DNA from: Enterobacteriaceae bacterium
GTDB taxonomy: Bacteria; Pseudomonadota; Gammaproteobacteria; Enterobacterales; Enterobacteriaceae
Direction of reading: 5' to 3'
NCBI GenBank assembly: GCA_031261005.1
Contig: JAISKF010000053.1
Location: 1 to 52,605, forward strand
Length of the DNA: 52,605 bases
Under the pieces are notes generated by a model, which saw only the letters and a list, made by a program, of their open reading frames with translations, was not told the DNA's origin and did no database searches. The translations under genes were made by a program, and so were the position numbers. This document shows positions 1 to 9,889 of this stretch, piece after piece; position 1 is the first letter of the stretch, and every line of letters starts with the position of its first letter.

Positions 1-118
1 AGACTGGTATAACCATGTACGCATCAAGCCATCGCTAAAAGGACTGAGTCCAGTGGAATACCGAACTCAGTACCAGAAAGCCTCTTAAGGGGATGTCTAA
101 CTTTTGGGGTGCAGTTCA
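1..118 (+). mobile_element. Right end of an IS3-family (IS150-like) insertion sequence
   Basis: The first 88 bases encode the C-terminal end of an IS3-family OrfB transposase. They are followed by a terminal inverted repeat at about 89-118 whose complement begins TGAACTGCACCCCAAAAGTT, typical of IS150-subgroup ends. The rest of the element lies outside the window. The bases just after the end (119-141) resemble the GC-rich core of the local intergenic repeat, so the IS probably inserted into a copy of it. Confidence 0.8.
2..88 (+). CDS. IS3-family transposase OrfB, C-terminal fragment
   Basis: The reading frame enters from outside the window and ends at TAA 86-88. The 28 visible residues contain the signature end of the integrase-like transposase: a DWYN..R.K motif followed by LKGLSPVEYR and a short tail. 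In intact IS3-family elements this part follows the last acidic residue of the DDE catalytic core. Too little is visible to say whether the transposase is intact. Confidence 0.8.
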   Translation, partial: DWYNHVRIKPSLKGLSPVEYRTQYQKAS

Positions 119-185
119 CCTGCCGCCCGCGAATCCACTTGTGTCGGAGATTTTCATTCTCTCCGCCGATCGCGAGTAATATGCG

Positions 186-213
186 AAAAAAAGCCCGTAT
201 TTGCATACGAGCT
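186..213 (-). terminator. Rho-independent terminator of tRNA-Ser
   Basis: On the minus strand a 9-bp stem (one G-T pair; arms 192-200 and 205-213) is followed by a run of seven T (186-192). It lies 14 bases past the CCA end of the tRNA. Confidence 0.8.
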
Positions 214-226
214 TCTCTTTAAAATA

Positions 227-314
227 TGGCGGTGAGGGGGGGATTCGAACCCCCGATACGTTGCCGTATACACACTTTCCAGGCGTGCTCCTTCAGCCAC
301 TCGGACACCTCACC
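227..314 (-). tRNA. tRNA-Ser(GGA)
   Basis: The minus strand gives an 88-nt class II tRNA. It has a GGTGAGG acceptor arm pairing with CCTCACC, an encoded CGCCA 3' end, an anticodon loop reading CTGGAAA (anticodon GGA), a long variable arm, and a GGTTCGAATCC T-arm. It decodes UCC/UCU serine codons. In E. coli the serX copy of this tRNA lies in the same neighbourhood as ycdX-ycdY, which supports synteny. Confidence 0.97.
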
Positions 315-554
315 AAATTTTAGTTACGCAATGATTAATCGCTGTAACGGGGCGCTACTATAGGGAGAAGGCTTGATATGGTCAAGTATAAATTTATATT
401 GGGAGTCTGTTTGATTAAGCTATCGGCAATATGTCATTAAGTATATTGATTGAATAAGATAGATGTCGGGTATAGAGCCGCAGTAAGCTGTGTGGCAAAA
501 TATCGCGCTCATTTGCATCTGTTTTACCGTTTCGCAATATATAGGAAGTTCATT

Positions 555-1292
555 ATGTATCCGGTTGATTTACATACACATACTGTTGCCAGTACTCATG
601 CTTATAGTACCGTTAGTGAGTATTTTACAATCGCTAAGGAGAAAGGGATTCAGTTGTTTGCTGTTACTGATCACGGTCCTGAACTGGTGGACGCGCCTCA
701 CCCTTGGCATTTTCAGAATATGGCGGTCATACCGCGCATGATTAATGGTGTTGGTTTGTTGTATGGCATTGAAGCCAATATTAAAAATCTGCAAGGTGAT
801 ACCGATTGTTATGATGAAATTCTCCCGCACATGGATATTGTTATTGCGGGTTTTCATGATCCGGTCATGCCGTCACAAGGTTTGGTCGGCAATACGCAAG
901 CACTGATTGCAACTATTGCCAGTGGTAAAGTGCAGATGATTAGCCACCCAGGTAATCCGAAATTTCCTATTGATATTGCAGCGGTGGCTTCAGCGGCAGC
1001 TAAATATAATGTGGCGCTGGAAATCAATAATTCCTCATTTATTCATTCACGTCTTGGCAGTGAGAAAAATTGTATCGCTGTGGCTAAAGCGGTGCGGGAT
1101 ACGGGCGGTTTGCTTGCGCTAGGTTCTGATTCACACATTGCTTATTCGTTAGGCGGTTTTGACAAGGCACTGGAAGTGATCAAACAAGTCGGATTCCCCG
1201 AAGATCGGATTTTAAACGTCACACCGCGCCGTGTACTGAATTTCCTTGAGTCACATGGCCGTCCGTCTATTGCGGAATTAGCTTCTCTGTAG
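555..1292 (+). CDS. ycdX: PHP-domain zinc phosphatase YcdX
   Basis: 245 residues, the same length as E. coli YcdX, a trinuclear-zinc phosphatase of the PHP family that with YcdY affects swarming. All metal ligands known in E. coli are at the same numbers here: H7, H9, H15, H40, E73, H101, H131, D192, H194. The frame is open from 450, but ATG 555 is chosen because the family starts MYPVDLH and it is preceded by AGGAAG at 544-549. ycdY follows after 104 bases. YcdX is likely active and cytoplasmic; its physiological substrate is not established. Confidence 0.95.
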   Translation: MYPVDLHTHTVASTHAYSTVSEYFTIAKEKGIQLFAVTDHGPELVDAPHPWHFQNMAVIPRMINGVGLLYGIEANIKNLQGDTDCYDEILPHMDIVIAGFHDPVMPSQGLVGNTQALIATIASGKVQMISHPGNPKFPIDIAAVASAAAKYNVALEINNSSFIHSRLGSEKNCIAVAKAVRDTGGLLALGSDSHIAYSLGGFDKALEVIKQVGFPEDRILNVTPRRVLNFLESHGRPSIAELASL

Positions 1293-1396
1293 TTTCTATA
1301 AATGAGGCAATAAATCAGGCGCTTTGCCGTATAATGTATTTCACTGAACGCCGGACGGGTGTGCAGCGAGATTTATAACTTCAATAGGTTAATTAA

Positions 1397-1996
1397 ATGA
1401 ATGAGTTTTCTATCGTCTGCCGAATTTTAGGCTCACTGTTTTATCGCGCACCGCAGGAGACAGTTTTAGATCCGCTGTTTGCCTTGCTGACTGATGGTAA
1501 ATTGAAACAGCACTGGCCGTTAGAACAAGATGACCTACTGGAACGTATGGTACAGGGCTTGGATCGTAATGTACTGGAAGCAGACTATCAGGTAATGTTT
1601 GCCGCTGATGGCAGCGTTCCACCCTATGGCAGTGCTTATAATGGCGCAGGTGAAATGGCGACTCGTGCGTTTTTGACTCAATGCGGAATGCCATTAACGG
1701 ATGCACCAGCCGATCATTTCGGTTTGTTACTGCTGGCAGCGTCCTGGATTGAAGATCACGCGCTGGAATCCGATGAAGTATTGGCACAACTCGCGCTGTT
1801 CGATGATTATTTGCTGTCGTGGTGCGGGCGTTTTCTCGGTAAAGTTGAAGCTCATGCTACCAGCGTTTTTTACCGGACTTTATCTATCGTGACACGCGAA
1901 GCGTTACAGGCAATGTACGATGAATTATCTGAAATCAATGCTGATTCCACTGACAATCACGCAGATAATGATGGTATCGATGCCGTTGATGAATAA
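1397..1996 (+). CDS. ycdY: TorD/DmsD-family chaperone YcdY
   Basis: 199 residues, all-helical, of the TorD/DmsD (NarJ-like) redox-enzyme maturation family. It shares with E. coli YcdY the N-terminus MNEFSI.CR.LGSL.YR, the central GMPL.D.PADH.G.LLLAASW block and a GKVEAHA segment near the C-terminus. In E. coli YcdY is reported to help load zinc into YcdX rather than to serve a molybdoenzyme, which fits the ycdX-ycdY pair here. The C-terminal tail (last ~25 residues) is acidic and longer than in E. coli. Cytoplasmic. Confidence 0.92.
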   Translation: MNEFSIVCRILGSLFYRAPQETVLDPLFALLTDGKLKQHWPLEQDDLLERMVQGLDRNVLEADYQVMFAADGSVPPYGSAYNGAGEMATRAFLTQCGMPLTDAPADHFGLLLLAASWIEDHALESDEVLAQLALFDDYLLSWCGRFLGKVEAHATSVFYRTLSIVTREALQAMYDELSEINADSTDNHADNDGIDAVDE

Positions 1997-2032
1997 TAGA
2001 ACAAAACAAGATAAAACAAAGGAATACCTGTA

Positions 2033-3202
2033 GTGAGTGATGAAACAGAAAAAGAATTAGTGCCTTCGGTATTCTCGCATTTAACGCTGCTGCGTTATCC
2101 GGAATTCGACACTGCCAGCAGCTTACAGGCTTGGGAAGCGGCAGATGAATATCTGATTAATACGGTTGATAAGCAAAAATTGGCTGCCGGTAAATTACTT
2201 ATCCTCAATGATACTTTTGGTGCGCTGGCTTGCGCGTTGAGTGAATATCAGCCTGTTAGCTATGGTGATTCTTATGTTAGTGAACTGGCAACGCTGCGGA
2301 ATTTTCAGCAAAACGGTTTATCGAGTGACGATGTCACTTTTATTGATAGCGTCTCTGCGTTATCTGTCCAGCCAACAGTTGTTTTGATTAAAGTACCGAA
2401 ATCACTGGCATTGCTGGAGCATCAACTGTACGCCTTGCGTGAAGTCGTGACGGCGGAGACGCAAATTATCGCGGCGGCGAAAATACAGAATATTCATACT
2501 TCGACGTTACAATTGTTCGAGAAAATTCTCGGCACAACGCGCACGAGTTTAGCGTGGAAGAAATCTCGCTTAATCTTCTGCCAGTTTGAGCGTCCGCCAG
2601 TTGAACCAATGAATGAGCTGGTTTCATGGCAGTTAGATGTTGATGACAGCGATTATCAAATCCATAACTATCCCAATGTGTTTTCCCGTACATCACTGGA
2701 TATTGGCGCGCGTTTTTTTCTGGAATATCTACCATCAGAATTAACCGGCACTATTGTTGATTTAGGTTGTGGTAACGGTGTATTAGGGCTGAAAGCGCTG
2801 GAACAAAATCCAGAAGCAGAAGTGATCTTCCGTGATGAGTCCTACATGGCAGTAGCATCAAGCCGCCTGAATGTAGAGAAGAATCGCCCGCAAGATTTAC
2901 CGCGCTGTTTCTTCGAGGCGGATCATTCTCTGGCAAATATTGAACGTAACTCGTTGCAGGCGGTGTTATGTAATCCGCCGTTCCATCAACATCATTCCGT
3001 GACAGATTATATTGCGTGGCAAATGTTCAATGATGCTAAACGCTGTCTGGCGATCGGTGGTGAATTGCGGATTATTGGCAATCGCCATTTGGGTTATCAC
3101 CAAAAACTGAAACGCTTATTTGGTAACTGTGAATTGCTGGCATCGAATAAGAAATTTGTGATTTTACGTTCAGTAAAAGCACCGCGAAAAAGTCGGGCAT
3201 GA
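2033..3202 (+). CDS. rlmG: 23S rRNA (guanine-N2)-methyltransferase RlmG
   Basis: 389 residues, a two-domain methyltransferase that makes m2G1835 in 23S rRNA. The N-terminal half is the degenerate, non-catalytic Rossmann domain ([21 protein letters not shown]). The C-terminal half carries SAM motif [12 protein letters not shown], at 241-251 and the catalytic NPPF at 314-317. The start is GTG at 2033 with AAGGAA at 2018-2023. In E. coli rlmG lies elsewhere, so its position behind ycdXY is a local rearrangement. It starts 36 bases after the ycdY stop and may be cotranscribed. Confidence 0.95.
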   Translation: MSDETEKELVPSVFSHLTLLRYPEFDTASSLQAWEAADEYLINTVDKQKLAAGKLLILNDTFGALACALSEYQPVSYGDSYVSELATLRNFQQNGLSSDDVTFIDSVSALSVQPTVVLIKVPKSLALLEHQLYALREVVTAETQIIAAAKIQNIHTSTLQLFEKILGTTRTSLAWKKSRLIFCQFERPPVEPMNELVSWQLDVDDSDYQIHNYPNVFSRTSLDIGARFFLEYLPSELTGTIVDLGCGNGVLGLKALEQNPEAEVIFRDESYMAVASSRLNVEKNRPQDLPRCFFEADHSLANIERNSLQAVLCNPPFHQHHSVTDYIAWQMFNDAKRCLAIGGELRIIGNRHLGYHQKLKRLFGNCELLASNKKFVILRSVKAPRKSRA

Positions 3203-3307
3203 TAATCAAGAATAATTTGTAGGAGTGGCAATTTTCCGCCCCTACGGAAAATAACATAATTTATTGAAATTTATTGTAAAAATATAATTTCTTATCCGAA
3301 GTTCAGA
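3203..3307. repeat. MITE-like intergenic repeat, truncated copy
   Basis: The right inner flank and right terminal repeat are intact (CTTATCCGAAGTTCAGA ends at 3307). The GC-rich core is reduced to a degenerate GTAGGAGTGGC...CCGCCCCTAC palindrome (3219-3245), and the left half is missing. It begins immediately after the rlmG stop. Confidence 0.75.
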
Positions 3308-3324
3308 TTATATGAATATCAATA

Positions 3325-3360
3325 AAAAAGGCGCAGAGGTGAAATTACCTTGCGCCTTTT
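3325..3360. terminator. Bidirectional terminator between rlmG and yceB
   Basis: The stem AAGGCGCA/TGCGCCTT is flanked by six A on the left and four T on the right. It can terminate rlmG on the plus strand and, more strongly, yceB on the minus strand. Confidence 0.8.
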
Positions 3361-3383
3361 GTTTATTCAAAGAACCGAATTTC

Positions 3384-3956
3384 TTATTTTATAAACTCAA
3401 AAACGATCTTACCTTCTTTGACTTCAATTCCTTTGGCTAGTTTCTGTGCAGTCGCTTCTAATGCGCTGTTGTTTGGATTCAACACATAAACAGGCTGATC
3501 ATTGAAGTATTGCTGTAAGGCACTATTCAGCAACGGAATAAATGTTTTAACGTTTTTCACTGCACCTTGACTGGTTTGCAGATCGTAATCCACTAATTCA
3601 AGATCTTTCAGATAAATCGCACCTTTTACCGGATCGAAGTCAGGACGTGCATTAATGGTTAACTGTAAATTAGCATCTTGCTTACCCAAAATAGAGGAAA
3701 CTGCGAAGACTGCGTTACCAGAAAGCGTTACTTTATTAGGTTCACCGCGACCAATTTTGGCGTTCAAATTATTCAATGATAAATCCGCATTGATTAGCCC
3801 GTTTAAGTTAAAGCTACGGTTGCCTTTTTCGGTGTAATCCGATAAATATTTGTTAATTGCCTGCTCACTTAATGAATATTGTGAGATTTGGTTGCAGCCA
3901 AAAAGTGTACCAATCAGCAGGACAGCAGCAATGCAGGAAAAAATTCTTCTATACAT
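3384..3956 (-). CDS. yceB: Outer-membrane lipoprotein YceB (DUF1439)
   Basis: 190 residues with a lipoprotein signal: basic MYRR, hydrophobic core, and lipobox LFGC with the acylated Cys at position 21. The body matches E. coli YceB, including IGR.EPNKVTLSG and the C-terminal AKKLAKGIEVK-type block, a DUF1439 fold. Function is not established; it is a presumed envelope lipoprotein. The frame extends four codons upstream to a TTG, but ATG 3956 is better: AAAAGGG lies 12 bases upstream of it, and the TTG would have no spacing. mdtH is the next gene upstream on the same strand, 90 bases away. Confidence 0.92.
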   Translation of the reverse strand: MYRRIFSCIAAVLLIGTLFGCNQISQYSLSEQAINKYLSDYTEKGNRSFNLNGLINADLSLNNLNAKIGRGEPNKVTLSGNAVFAVSSILGKQDANLQLTINARPDFDPVKGAIYLKDLELVDYDLQTSQGAVKNVKTFIPLLNSALQQYFNDQPVYVLNPNNSALEATAQKLAKGIEVKEGKIVFEFIK

Positions 3957-4045
3957 GAAAATAACCAACCCTTTTAGTAATAAAAAACAAGTACGACTCC
4001 ATCAGCGCTAAAGTAACAATATTTACCAATAATCGCTATAAGTAA

Positions 4046-5239
4046 TCATTTCAAGTCGATTTTTCGCGGAGAAAACTGGCGATATAGCGCCAGTGCGGTT
4101 GCGATCCCGATTACACCTAGCAATAGCCACGGAACTTGCGGCAAATTTAGCTCGTGACCAATGTCATATAACCAGCCGCCACCGGTATAACCAATTGCAC
4201 CGCCTAACGCTAAACCTAACTTGCTGAATCCCATATAACTGGCTCTGGCTTGCGGGCTGGTAAGTGATGCACTTAGTGTTTCTCTGGCTGGTTCAGCAAT
4301 GATCACGCCTAAATAGAATACGAAAATCAGTGCAAGAACGGTGGATAACGAACTGACAAAGCCCAGCGGGATCAGGCTGAATGTCATCAGTAGCAAACCG
4401 GCAATAACACGTTGATCGAGCCGAAAATGTTTTTCGCTCCAACGTGCAATGGGATACAGCAGCGTCAGGGAAAGAATTGCCTGAATGATATACATCCAAC
4501 GAATGGTTTCCGGCGCACCAGACACTTCGTTGATCAATAGCGGCAGCATTAACAGAACTTGGATTGACAGCACATAGTAGCCCGTCATGGTAAATACATA
4601 ACGGCTGAAATAACGATCACGAACGGCAATTTTTATACCGTCCATAATTGGCGCACGCACGGAAGTGGATACACGGTAAGAGGGCAGCACAAAGGCGTTC
4701 AGTGCCGCCGCGATAATAAAGAAACCTGCACCAAACCAGCAAACCCAATGGAAGTCGTAACGTAATAACCAGCTACCGAGCAACGCGCCGACAACCACAC
4801 CGGCGTTATCTTGCATCATCAACAGCGAATAAAAGCGGCTGCGTTCATGAGGGCGCGTTAGTTTGATGACCAGCGCTAAACGCGGCGGATCAAATAATGT
4901 GCCGCCAAACGCGGATAGCGCGCAGGAGAGGATAAGAATCCACGGCTGATCTGCCATTGCCATTACCGCAAACCCAGCCGCACGTAATAACATTCCGGTG
5001 ACGATCAGCGGTTTTGCACCAAAGCGATCGGCTAATGCGCCGCCGAAAATACCTAATCCTTGCTGCAAAAATTGACGTAAACCCAGCGCCAGACCGACCA
5101 TTAACGCTGCCCAGCCGAGTTGATCAACAAAACGAATAGAAACGAGCGGGAATACTACATAAAAGCCGAGGATAACAAGTAAGTTATCTAATAATAAGAA
5201 ATACTTACCTAAACTTCTAACCCGTGAAACCCTAGGCAT
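4046..5239 (-). CDS. mdtH: MFS drug-efflux transporter MdtH
   Basis: 397 residues, about 12 membrane helices, major facilitator DHA1 type. The MFS motif A between helices 2 and 3 is [12 protein letters not shown] at 66-77. Long stretches match E. coli MdtH ([48 protein letters not shown]). The E. coli protein confers fluoroquinolone resistance when overexpressed. Located in the inner membrane. It lies between yceB and the divergent rimJ, the E. coli order except that grxB is missing. Confidence 0.94.
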   Translation of the reverse strand: MPRVSRVRSLGKYFLLLDNLLVILGFYVVFPLVSIRFVDQLGWAALMVGLALGLRQFLQQGLGIFGGALADRFGAKPLIVTGMLLRAAGFAVMAMADQPWILILSCALSAFGGTLFDPPRLALVIKLTRPHERSRFYSLLMMQDNAGVVVGALLGSWLLRYDFHWVCWFGAGFFIIAAALNAFVLPSYRVSTSVRAPIMDGIKIAVRDRYFSRYVFTMTGYYVLSIQVLLMLPLLINEVSGAPETIRWMYIIQAILSLTLLYPIARWSEKHFRLDQRVIAGLLLMTFSLIPLGFVSSLSTVLALIFVFYLGVIIAEPARETLSASLTSPQARASYMGFSKLGLALGGAIGYTGGGWLYDIGHELNLPQVPWLLLGVIGIATALALYRQFSPRKIDLK

Positions 5240-5413
5240 AATTCACCGAAACAAAATAGAGAGGAAATATCTTTACTATTTTGAACTTTATTGCTGAATA
5301 ACGATACCTTTTTAGTACACTGAACAAACCTTTTTATATGAGGGTGAATATTTAATTGTTTTTAATCACTATATTTAATAATGACTGTGACAAAATTTTT
5401 ATAAGAGGTGTCG

Positions 5414-5998
5414 ATGTTTGGCTATCGCTCGAATGTTCCTAAAGTCTCATTGACGACAGATCGTCTGACTGTACGCCTTGCCTGTGAGCGAGATACTTAT
5501 CGTCTTGCTGATTATTACACCGAGAATAAAGATTTCCTCAAGCCCTGGGAGCCGGTGCGCGATCAAAGCTATTGCTATCCCTCTGGCTGGCAAGTGCGGT
5601 TAAACCTTATTAATGAGCTACATAAACAGGGCAGCGCTTATTATTTCTTGTTGCTCGATCACGATGAAACAGAAGTGCGCGGTGTGGCGAATTTTAGCAA
5701 TGTAATTCGCGGTGATTTTTATGCCTGTATGTTGGGTTATTCTTTGGGGCAAAAATGGCAAGGGCAGGGCATGATGTATGAAGCATTGCAGCCTGCGCTG
5801 CGCTATATGTTTAATCAGCAAAAAATGCACCGTATTATGGCAAGCTATATGCCGCACAATCAGCGCAGCGGTGATCTGTTGCAGCGTCTAGGCTTTGAGC
5901 GCGAAGGTTATGCGAAAGATTATTTGAAAATTGACGGTAAGTGGCAGGATCACGTTATGACAGCGTTAATTAACTTTAACTGGAAAGCAGCGAATTGA
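5414..5998 (+). CDS. rimJ: Ribosomal protein S5 alanine N-acetyltransferase RimJ
   Basis: 194 residues, GNAT acetyltransferase. The acetyl-CoA loop [13 protein letters not shown] lies near residues 111-123, followed by the family-typical [31 protein letters not shown]. It acetylates the N-terminal Ala of S5 and acts in ribosome assembly. The frame is open from GTG 5408, but ATG 5414 gives the family N-terminus MFGYRSN and has AAGAGG (5403-5408) upstream. In E. coli yceH and mviM separate rimJ from murJ; both are absent here. Confidence 0.95.
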   Translation: MFGYRSNVPKVSLTTDRLTVRLACERDTYRLADYYTENKDFLKPWEPVRDQSYCYPSGWQVRLNLINELHKQGSAYYFLLLDHDETEVRGVANFSNVIRGDFYACMLGYSLGQKWQGQGMMYEALQPALRYMFNQQKMHRIMASYMPHNQRSGDLLQRLGFEREGYAKDYLKIDGKWQDHVMTALINFNWKAAN

Positions 5999-6135
5999 TT
6001 TTGTCTATCCTGCATCATCGGGCATGGCGGTATGAGTAAATATTAAATTAATCCGTATTTAGATTGAGATTATATTCAGTAACCGTAAACTACGACTCAG
6101 TTTGCCATCATATTAATAAGAATCGTTGAATTAAC

Positions 6136-7671
6136 ATGAATTTATTAAAATCACTTGCCGCTGTCAGCTCAATGACAATGGTTTCGCGCGTTTTGGGTTT
6201 TGCCCGTGATGCTATTGTCGCGCGTGCATTTGGTGCAGGAATGGCAACCGATGCTTTCTTTGTTGCTTTTAAATTACCGAATTTGCTGCGACGCATTTTT
6301 GCTGAAGGCGCGTTCTCACAGGCATTTGTGCCAATTCTGGCGGAATATAAGACTCAGCAAGGCGAAGAGGCAACGCGTACGTTTGTTGCTTTTGTCTCTG
6401 GTTTGTTGACGTTGGTATTAGCGCTGGTAACGTTTCTTGGTATCGTTGCTGCGCCCTGGGTGATCTGGGTAACTGCGCCTGGTTTTAGTGAAGAGCCAGA
6501 AAAATTCGCGTTAACCACTGAATTACTGCGGATCACGTTTCCTTATATCTTACTGATTTCTTTGGCATCTCTGGCGGGAGCGATCCTAAATACCTGGAAT
6601 CGTTTTTCTGTTCCGGCATTTGCGCCAACATTATTAAATGTCAGCATGATCGGCTTTGCCTTGTTTGGTGCACCATACTTTAATCCGCCGGTACTGGCGC
6701 TGGCGTGGGCTGTCGTTGTCGGCGGTATTCTGCAACTGGGCTATCAATTACCGCATCTAAAGAAAATTGGTATGTTAGTTCTGCCAAGATTAAACCTGAA
6801 AGATAAAGGTGTCTGGCGAGTCATGAAACAGATGGGCCCGGCGATTCTCGGTGTTTCTGTCAGCCAGATTTCGCTGATTATTAATACGATTTTTGCTTCG
6901 TTTCTGGCATCGGGTTCGGTCTCTTGGATGTATTACGCTGATCGTTTGATGGAGCTGCCATCAGGAGTGCTTGGCGTAGCGTTAGGTACGATTTTATTAC
7001 CATCATTGGCAAAAAGTTTCTCTAGCGGCAACACCGCAGAGTATTCCGGTCTGATGGATTGGGGGCTGCGGCTTTGCTTTTTGCTGGCGCTGCCCTGTTC
7101 GGTGGCATTAGGTGTGTTGTCTGAGCCATTAATTAAATCTTTATTCCAGTACGGGCAGTTTAGCGCCCATGATGCTGTGATGACGCGGCAGGCGTTAATT
7201 GCTTATTCTATTGGTTTGATGGGATTGATTCTGGTGAAAGTTTTGGCTCCGGGTTTCTATTCCCGTCAGGACATTAAAACGCCGGTTAAAATCGCCATTT
7301 TCACACTGTGCGCTACTCAATTGATGAATCTTGCGTTTATCGGTCCATTAAAACATGCGGGATTAGCATTATCTATTGGTCTTGCTGCTTGTCTTAATGC
7401 AGGACTGCTTTACTGGCAACTGCATAAACGCCAATTCTTCCAGCCAAAAGCCGGTTGGGGCGTGTTCTTATTGAAGTTGGTAATTGCGCTGTTAGTGATG
7501 ACTGTCGCGCTAATCGTCATGGTTCATGTGATGCCCGCTTGGGACGAAGGCAATATGTTAATGCGTATTCTGCGCTTGTTGCTGGTGGTTGTGGTCGGCG
7601 TAGTTGCTTATTTTGGAACGCTAGTGGGATTAGGTTTTAGGATTCGTGATTTTGCGCGGCGGATTGGATAA
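6136..7671 (+). CDS. murJ: Lipid II flippase MurJ
   Basis: 511 residues, the same length as E. coli MurJ, 14 predicted membrane helices, MATE/MOP superfamily. It flips lipid II across the inner membrane for peptidoglycan synthesis. The functionally essential charged residues of the central cavity occupy the E. coli positions: R18, R24, D39, R52, R270. Expected to be essential. It is followed by a repeat element and converges on argS. Confidence 0.97.
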   Translation: MNLLKSLAAVSSMTMVSRVLGFARDAIVARAFGAGMATDAFFVAFKLPNLLRRIFAEGAFSQAFVPILAEYKTQQGEEATRTFVAFVSGLLTLVLALVTFLGIVAAPWVIWVTAPGFSEEPEKFALTTELLRITFPYILLISLASLAGAILNTWNRFSVPAFAPTLLNVSMIGFALFGAPYFNPPVLALAWAVVVGGILQLGYQLPHLKKIGMLVLPRLNLKDKGVWRVMKQMGPAILGVSVSQISLIINTIFASFLASGSVSWMYYADRLMELPSGVLGVALGTILLPSLAKSFSSGNTAEYSGLMDWGLRLCFLLALPCSVALGVLSEPLIKSLFQYGQFSAHDAVMTRQALIAYSIGLMGLILVKVLAPGFYSRQDIKTPVKIAIFTLCATQLMNLAFIGPLKHAGLALSIGLAACLNAGLLYWQLHKRQFFQPKAGWGVFLLKLVIALLVMTVALIVMVHVMPAWDEGNMLMRILRLLLVVVVGVVAYFGTLVGLGFRIRDFARRIG

Positions 7672-7691
7672 TGTTTTTACTATTTAATCAA

Positions 7692-7886
7692 TCTCAGCTT
7701 TAGATAAAGAAATGGCGAGAATCATAGATTAATGGATTGATAATAAAAAATAATTCGTAGGGGCGGTTGTTAACCGCCCGTTGGTTGCTCCGTGGTTTGT
7801 GCGGGCGGCAGGTTGCCGCCCCTACGGAAAACAACATAATTATTTGAAAACTAAGTAATAATATAACGTTTTATCCGAAGTTCAAG
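7692..7886. repeat. MITE-like intergenic repeat, full-length copy (195 bp)
   Basis: Best-preserved copy. Terminal inverted repeats are TCTCAGCTTTAGATAAAG at the left and TTTATCCGAAGTTCAAG at the right. The core is bounded by GTAGGGGCGG (7757-7766) and CCGCCCCTAC (7816-7825) and contains two nested hairpins (7761-7779 and 7803-7821). The element is flanked by identical 8-bp direct repeats TTAATCAA at 7684-7691 and 7887-7894. No open frame. It abuts the argS stop codon at 7895. Confidence 0.9.
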
Positions 7887-7894
7887 TTAATCAA

Positions 7895-9637
7895 TTACAT
7901 CCGCTCTACCGTCTGAATACCTAATGTATCTAAACCAGTTTTCAGCGTTCTTGCTGTCAGCGCTGCCAGTTTTAAACGGCTTTGACGGGTGGTTTCATTA
8001 TCCGCATTTAATATTGGGCAGTTTTCGTAGAAGCCAGAGAATAAACCTGCGACATCATACAGATAAGCACACATGACATGCGGTGTACCTTCACGCGCGA
8101 CGCTATACAGCGTTTCTTCAAATTGCAGCAGACGCGCAGCCAGTGCTTTTTCGCGATCATCAGTGAGTTGCAGCGCGCCAGTTAGATTGTTCTCATCAAT
8201 CGCTGCACGTTTAAAAATCGACGCCACGCGAGTGTAAGCATATTGCATATATGGCGCTGTATTGCCTTCCAGAGCCAGCATAATGTCCCAATCAAATATG
8301 TAATCAGTAGTTCGGTTTTTAGATAGATCGGAATATTTCACCGCACCAATACCTACCGCGTTGATCACATCTTTTAATTCGTCTGGCTGCATGTCTGGAT
8401 TCTTTTCCAGAATTAACGCATTTAACTTGTTGCCTGCATTTTCAATCGCTTCATCTAACAGATTAGACAGTTTGATTGTGCCGCCAGAGCGAGTTTTAAA
8501 CGGTTTGCCGTCTTTGCCTAACATCATGCCGAACATGTGATGTTCCAGCGTGACATCATCAGGGATATAACCGGCTTTACGCACGATAGTCCATGCTTGC
8601 ATCAAGTGCTGATGCTGGCGGGAGTCGATATAATAAAGAATGCGTTGTGCACCCAGCGTTTCATAACGATATTTAGCACAAGCAATATCGGTTGTGGTAT
8701 AGAGATAGCCACCATCATTCTTTTGAATGATTACGCCCATCGGATCGCCTTCTTTATTCTTGAATTCATTCAGATAAACAACGGTTGCGCCTTCGCTTTC
8801 AACGGCAAATCCGCGTGTTTTTAGATCGGCAACAATATCCGGCAGCATCGCGTTATAAATGCTTTCACCCATGACATCATCAACGGTCAGTGTTACGTTT
8901 AGACGCTGATAAGTCAGAATATTTTGCTGCATGGTGACATCAACCAGTTTGCGCCACATAGAACGGCAATATTCGTCGCCGCCTTGCAGTTTCACCACAT
9001 ATTCACGCGCGCGTTCGGCAAATACCGGATCAGAATCATAATGTTGTTTTGCGGCGCGATAAAAGGCTTCCAGATCGGATAACGTCATATTATCAGCATG
9101 TTCATTTTCCATCTTTTCCAGATAGGCGATCAACATACCAAATTGTGTACCCCAGTCGCCGACATGGTTGGCGCGGATAACGTGATGCCCTAAAAATTCC
9201 AGAGTACGGACGACAGCATCGCCGATAATAGTGGAGCGTAAGTGACCAACGTGCATCTCTTTCGCAACGTTAGGGGCAGAGTAGTCAACAACAATTGTTT
9301 GTTTTTTCGCTGGAGTGACGTTTAGCTTACTGTCTTTCAGCGCGGCTTCCGCTTGAGAAGCAAGCCATGCAGGATCAAGGAAAATATTGATAAATCCGGG
9401 ACCGGCGATTTCGACTTTGTTGGCAATCGGTGAAAGATCCAGATGAGTCAATACTTGCTCTGCTAATTTTCGCGGAGGAAGTCCGAGTTGTTTCGCTACC
9501 GCCATAATGCCATTAGCCTGATAATCACCAAATTGAGCTTTAGCTGATTGACGCACATTGGCTTCGCAATCCGCAGGTGCACCAGCAGCAACCAGCGCTT
9601 GGGTAATTTTATCTGATAAAAGAGCCTGTATATTCAC
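7895..9637 (-). CDS. argS: Arginyl-tRNA synthetase
   Basis: 580 residues, class I synthetase (E. coli 577). The HIGH-type signature is HVGH at 129-132 (followed by LRSTIIGD). As usual for ArgRS the KMSKS loop is degenerate, in the [15 protein letters not shown] region. The C-terminal anticodon-binding helical domain ends in ERM. The start is GTG with AAGGT 11 bases upstream, the same start codon type as in E. coli. Essential, cytoplasmic. The stop codon directly abuts the target-site repeat of the preceding element. Confidence 0.97.
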   Translation of the reverse strand: MNIQALLSDKITQALVAAGAPADCEANVRQSAKAQFGDYQANGIMAVAKQLGLPPRKLAEQVLTHLDLSPIANKVEIAGPGFINIFLDPAWLASQAEAALKDSKLNVTPAKKQTIVVDYSAPNVAKEMHVGHLRSTIIGDAVVRTLEFLGHHVIRANHVGDWGTQFGMLIAYLEKMENEHADNMTLSDLEAFYRAAKQHYDSDPVFAERAREYVVKLQGGDEYCRSMWRKLVDVTMQQNILTYQRLNVTLTVDDVMGESIYNAMLPDIVADLKTRGFAVESEGATVVYLNEFKNKEGDPMGVIIQKNDGGYLYTTTDIACAKYRYETLGAQRILYYIDSRQHQHLMQAWTIVRKAGYIPDDVTLEHHMFGMMLGKDGKPFKTRSGGTIKLSNLLDEAIENAGNKLNALILEKNPDMQPDELKDVINAVGIGAVKYSDLSKNRTTDYIFDWDIMLALEGNTAPYMQYAYTRVASIFKRAAIDENNLTGALQLTDDREKALAARLLQFEETLYSVAREGTPHVMCAYLYDVAGLFSGFYENCPILNADNETTRQSRLKLAALTARTLKTGLDTLGIQTVERM

Positions 9638-9889
9638 CGGGATACCTTATAACGACTTGATATTATTGTATAACTCTGTAAGAAACAGCAGCATGAACAG
9701 GCAATATAATGCCGTTTGAACAAATGTCAGTTTGCTACTTTCTTGATGATAAGAACAAAACCGGAGAATGATACCTGATCTTGTGTGTTTCGTCAGCTTT
9801 CGTGCGGGGATAAAAAGCCGGGATAGCTGAGATAAATGAAGTAGGCAGAATATAATTAGAGGAAATAGCAGTATAAATGATATTGAGAA

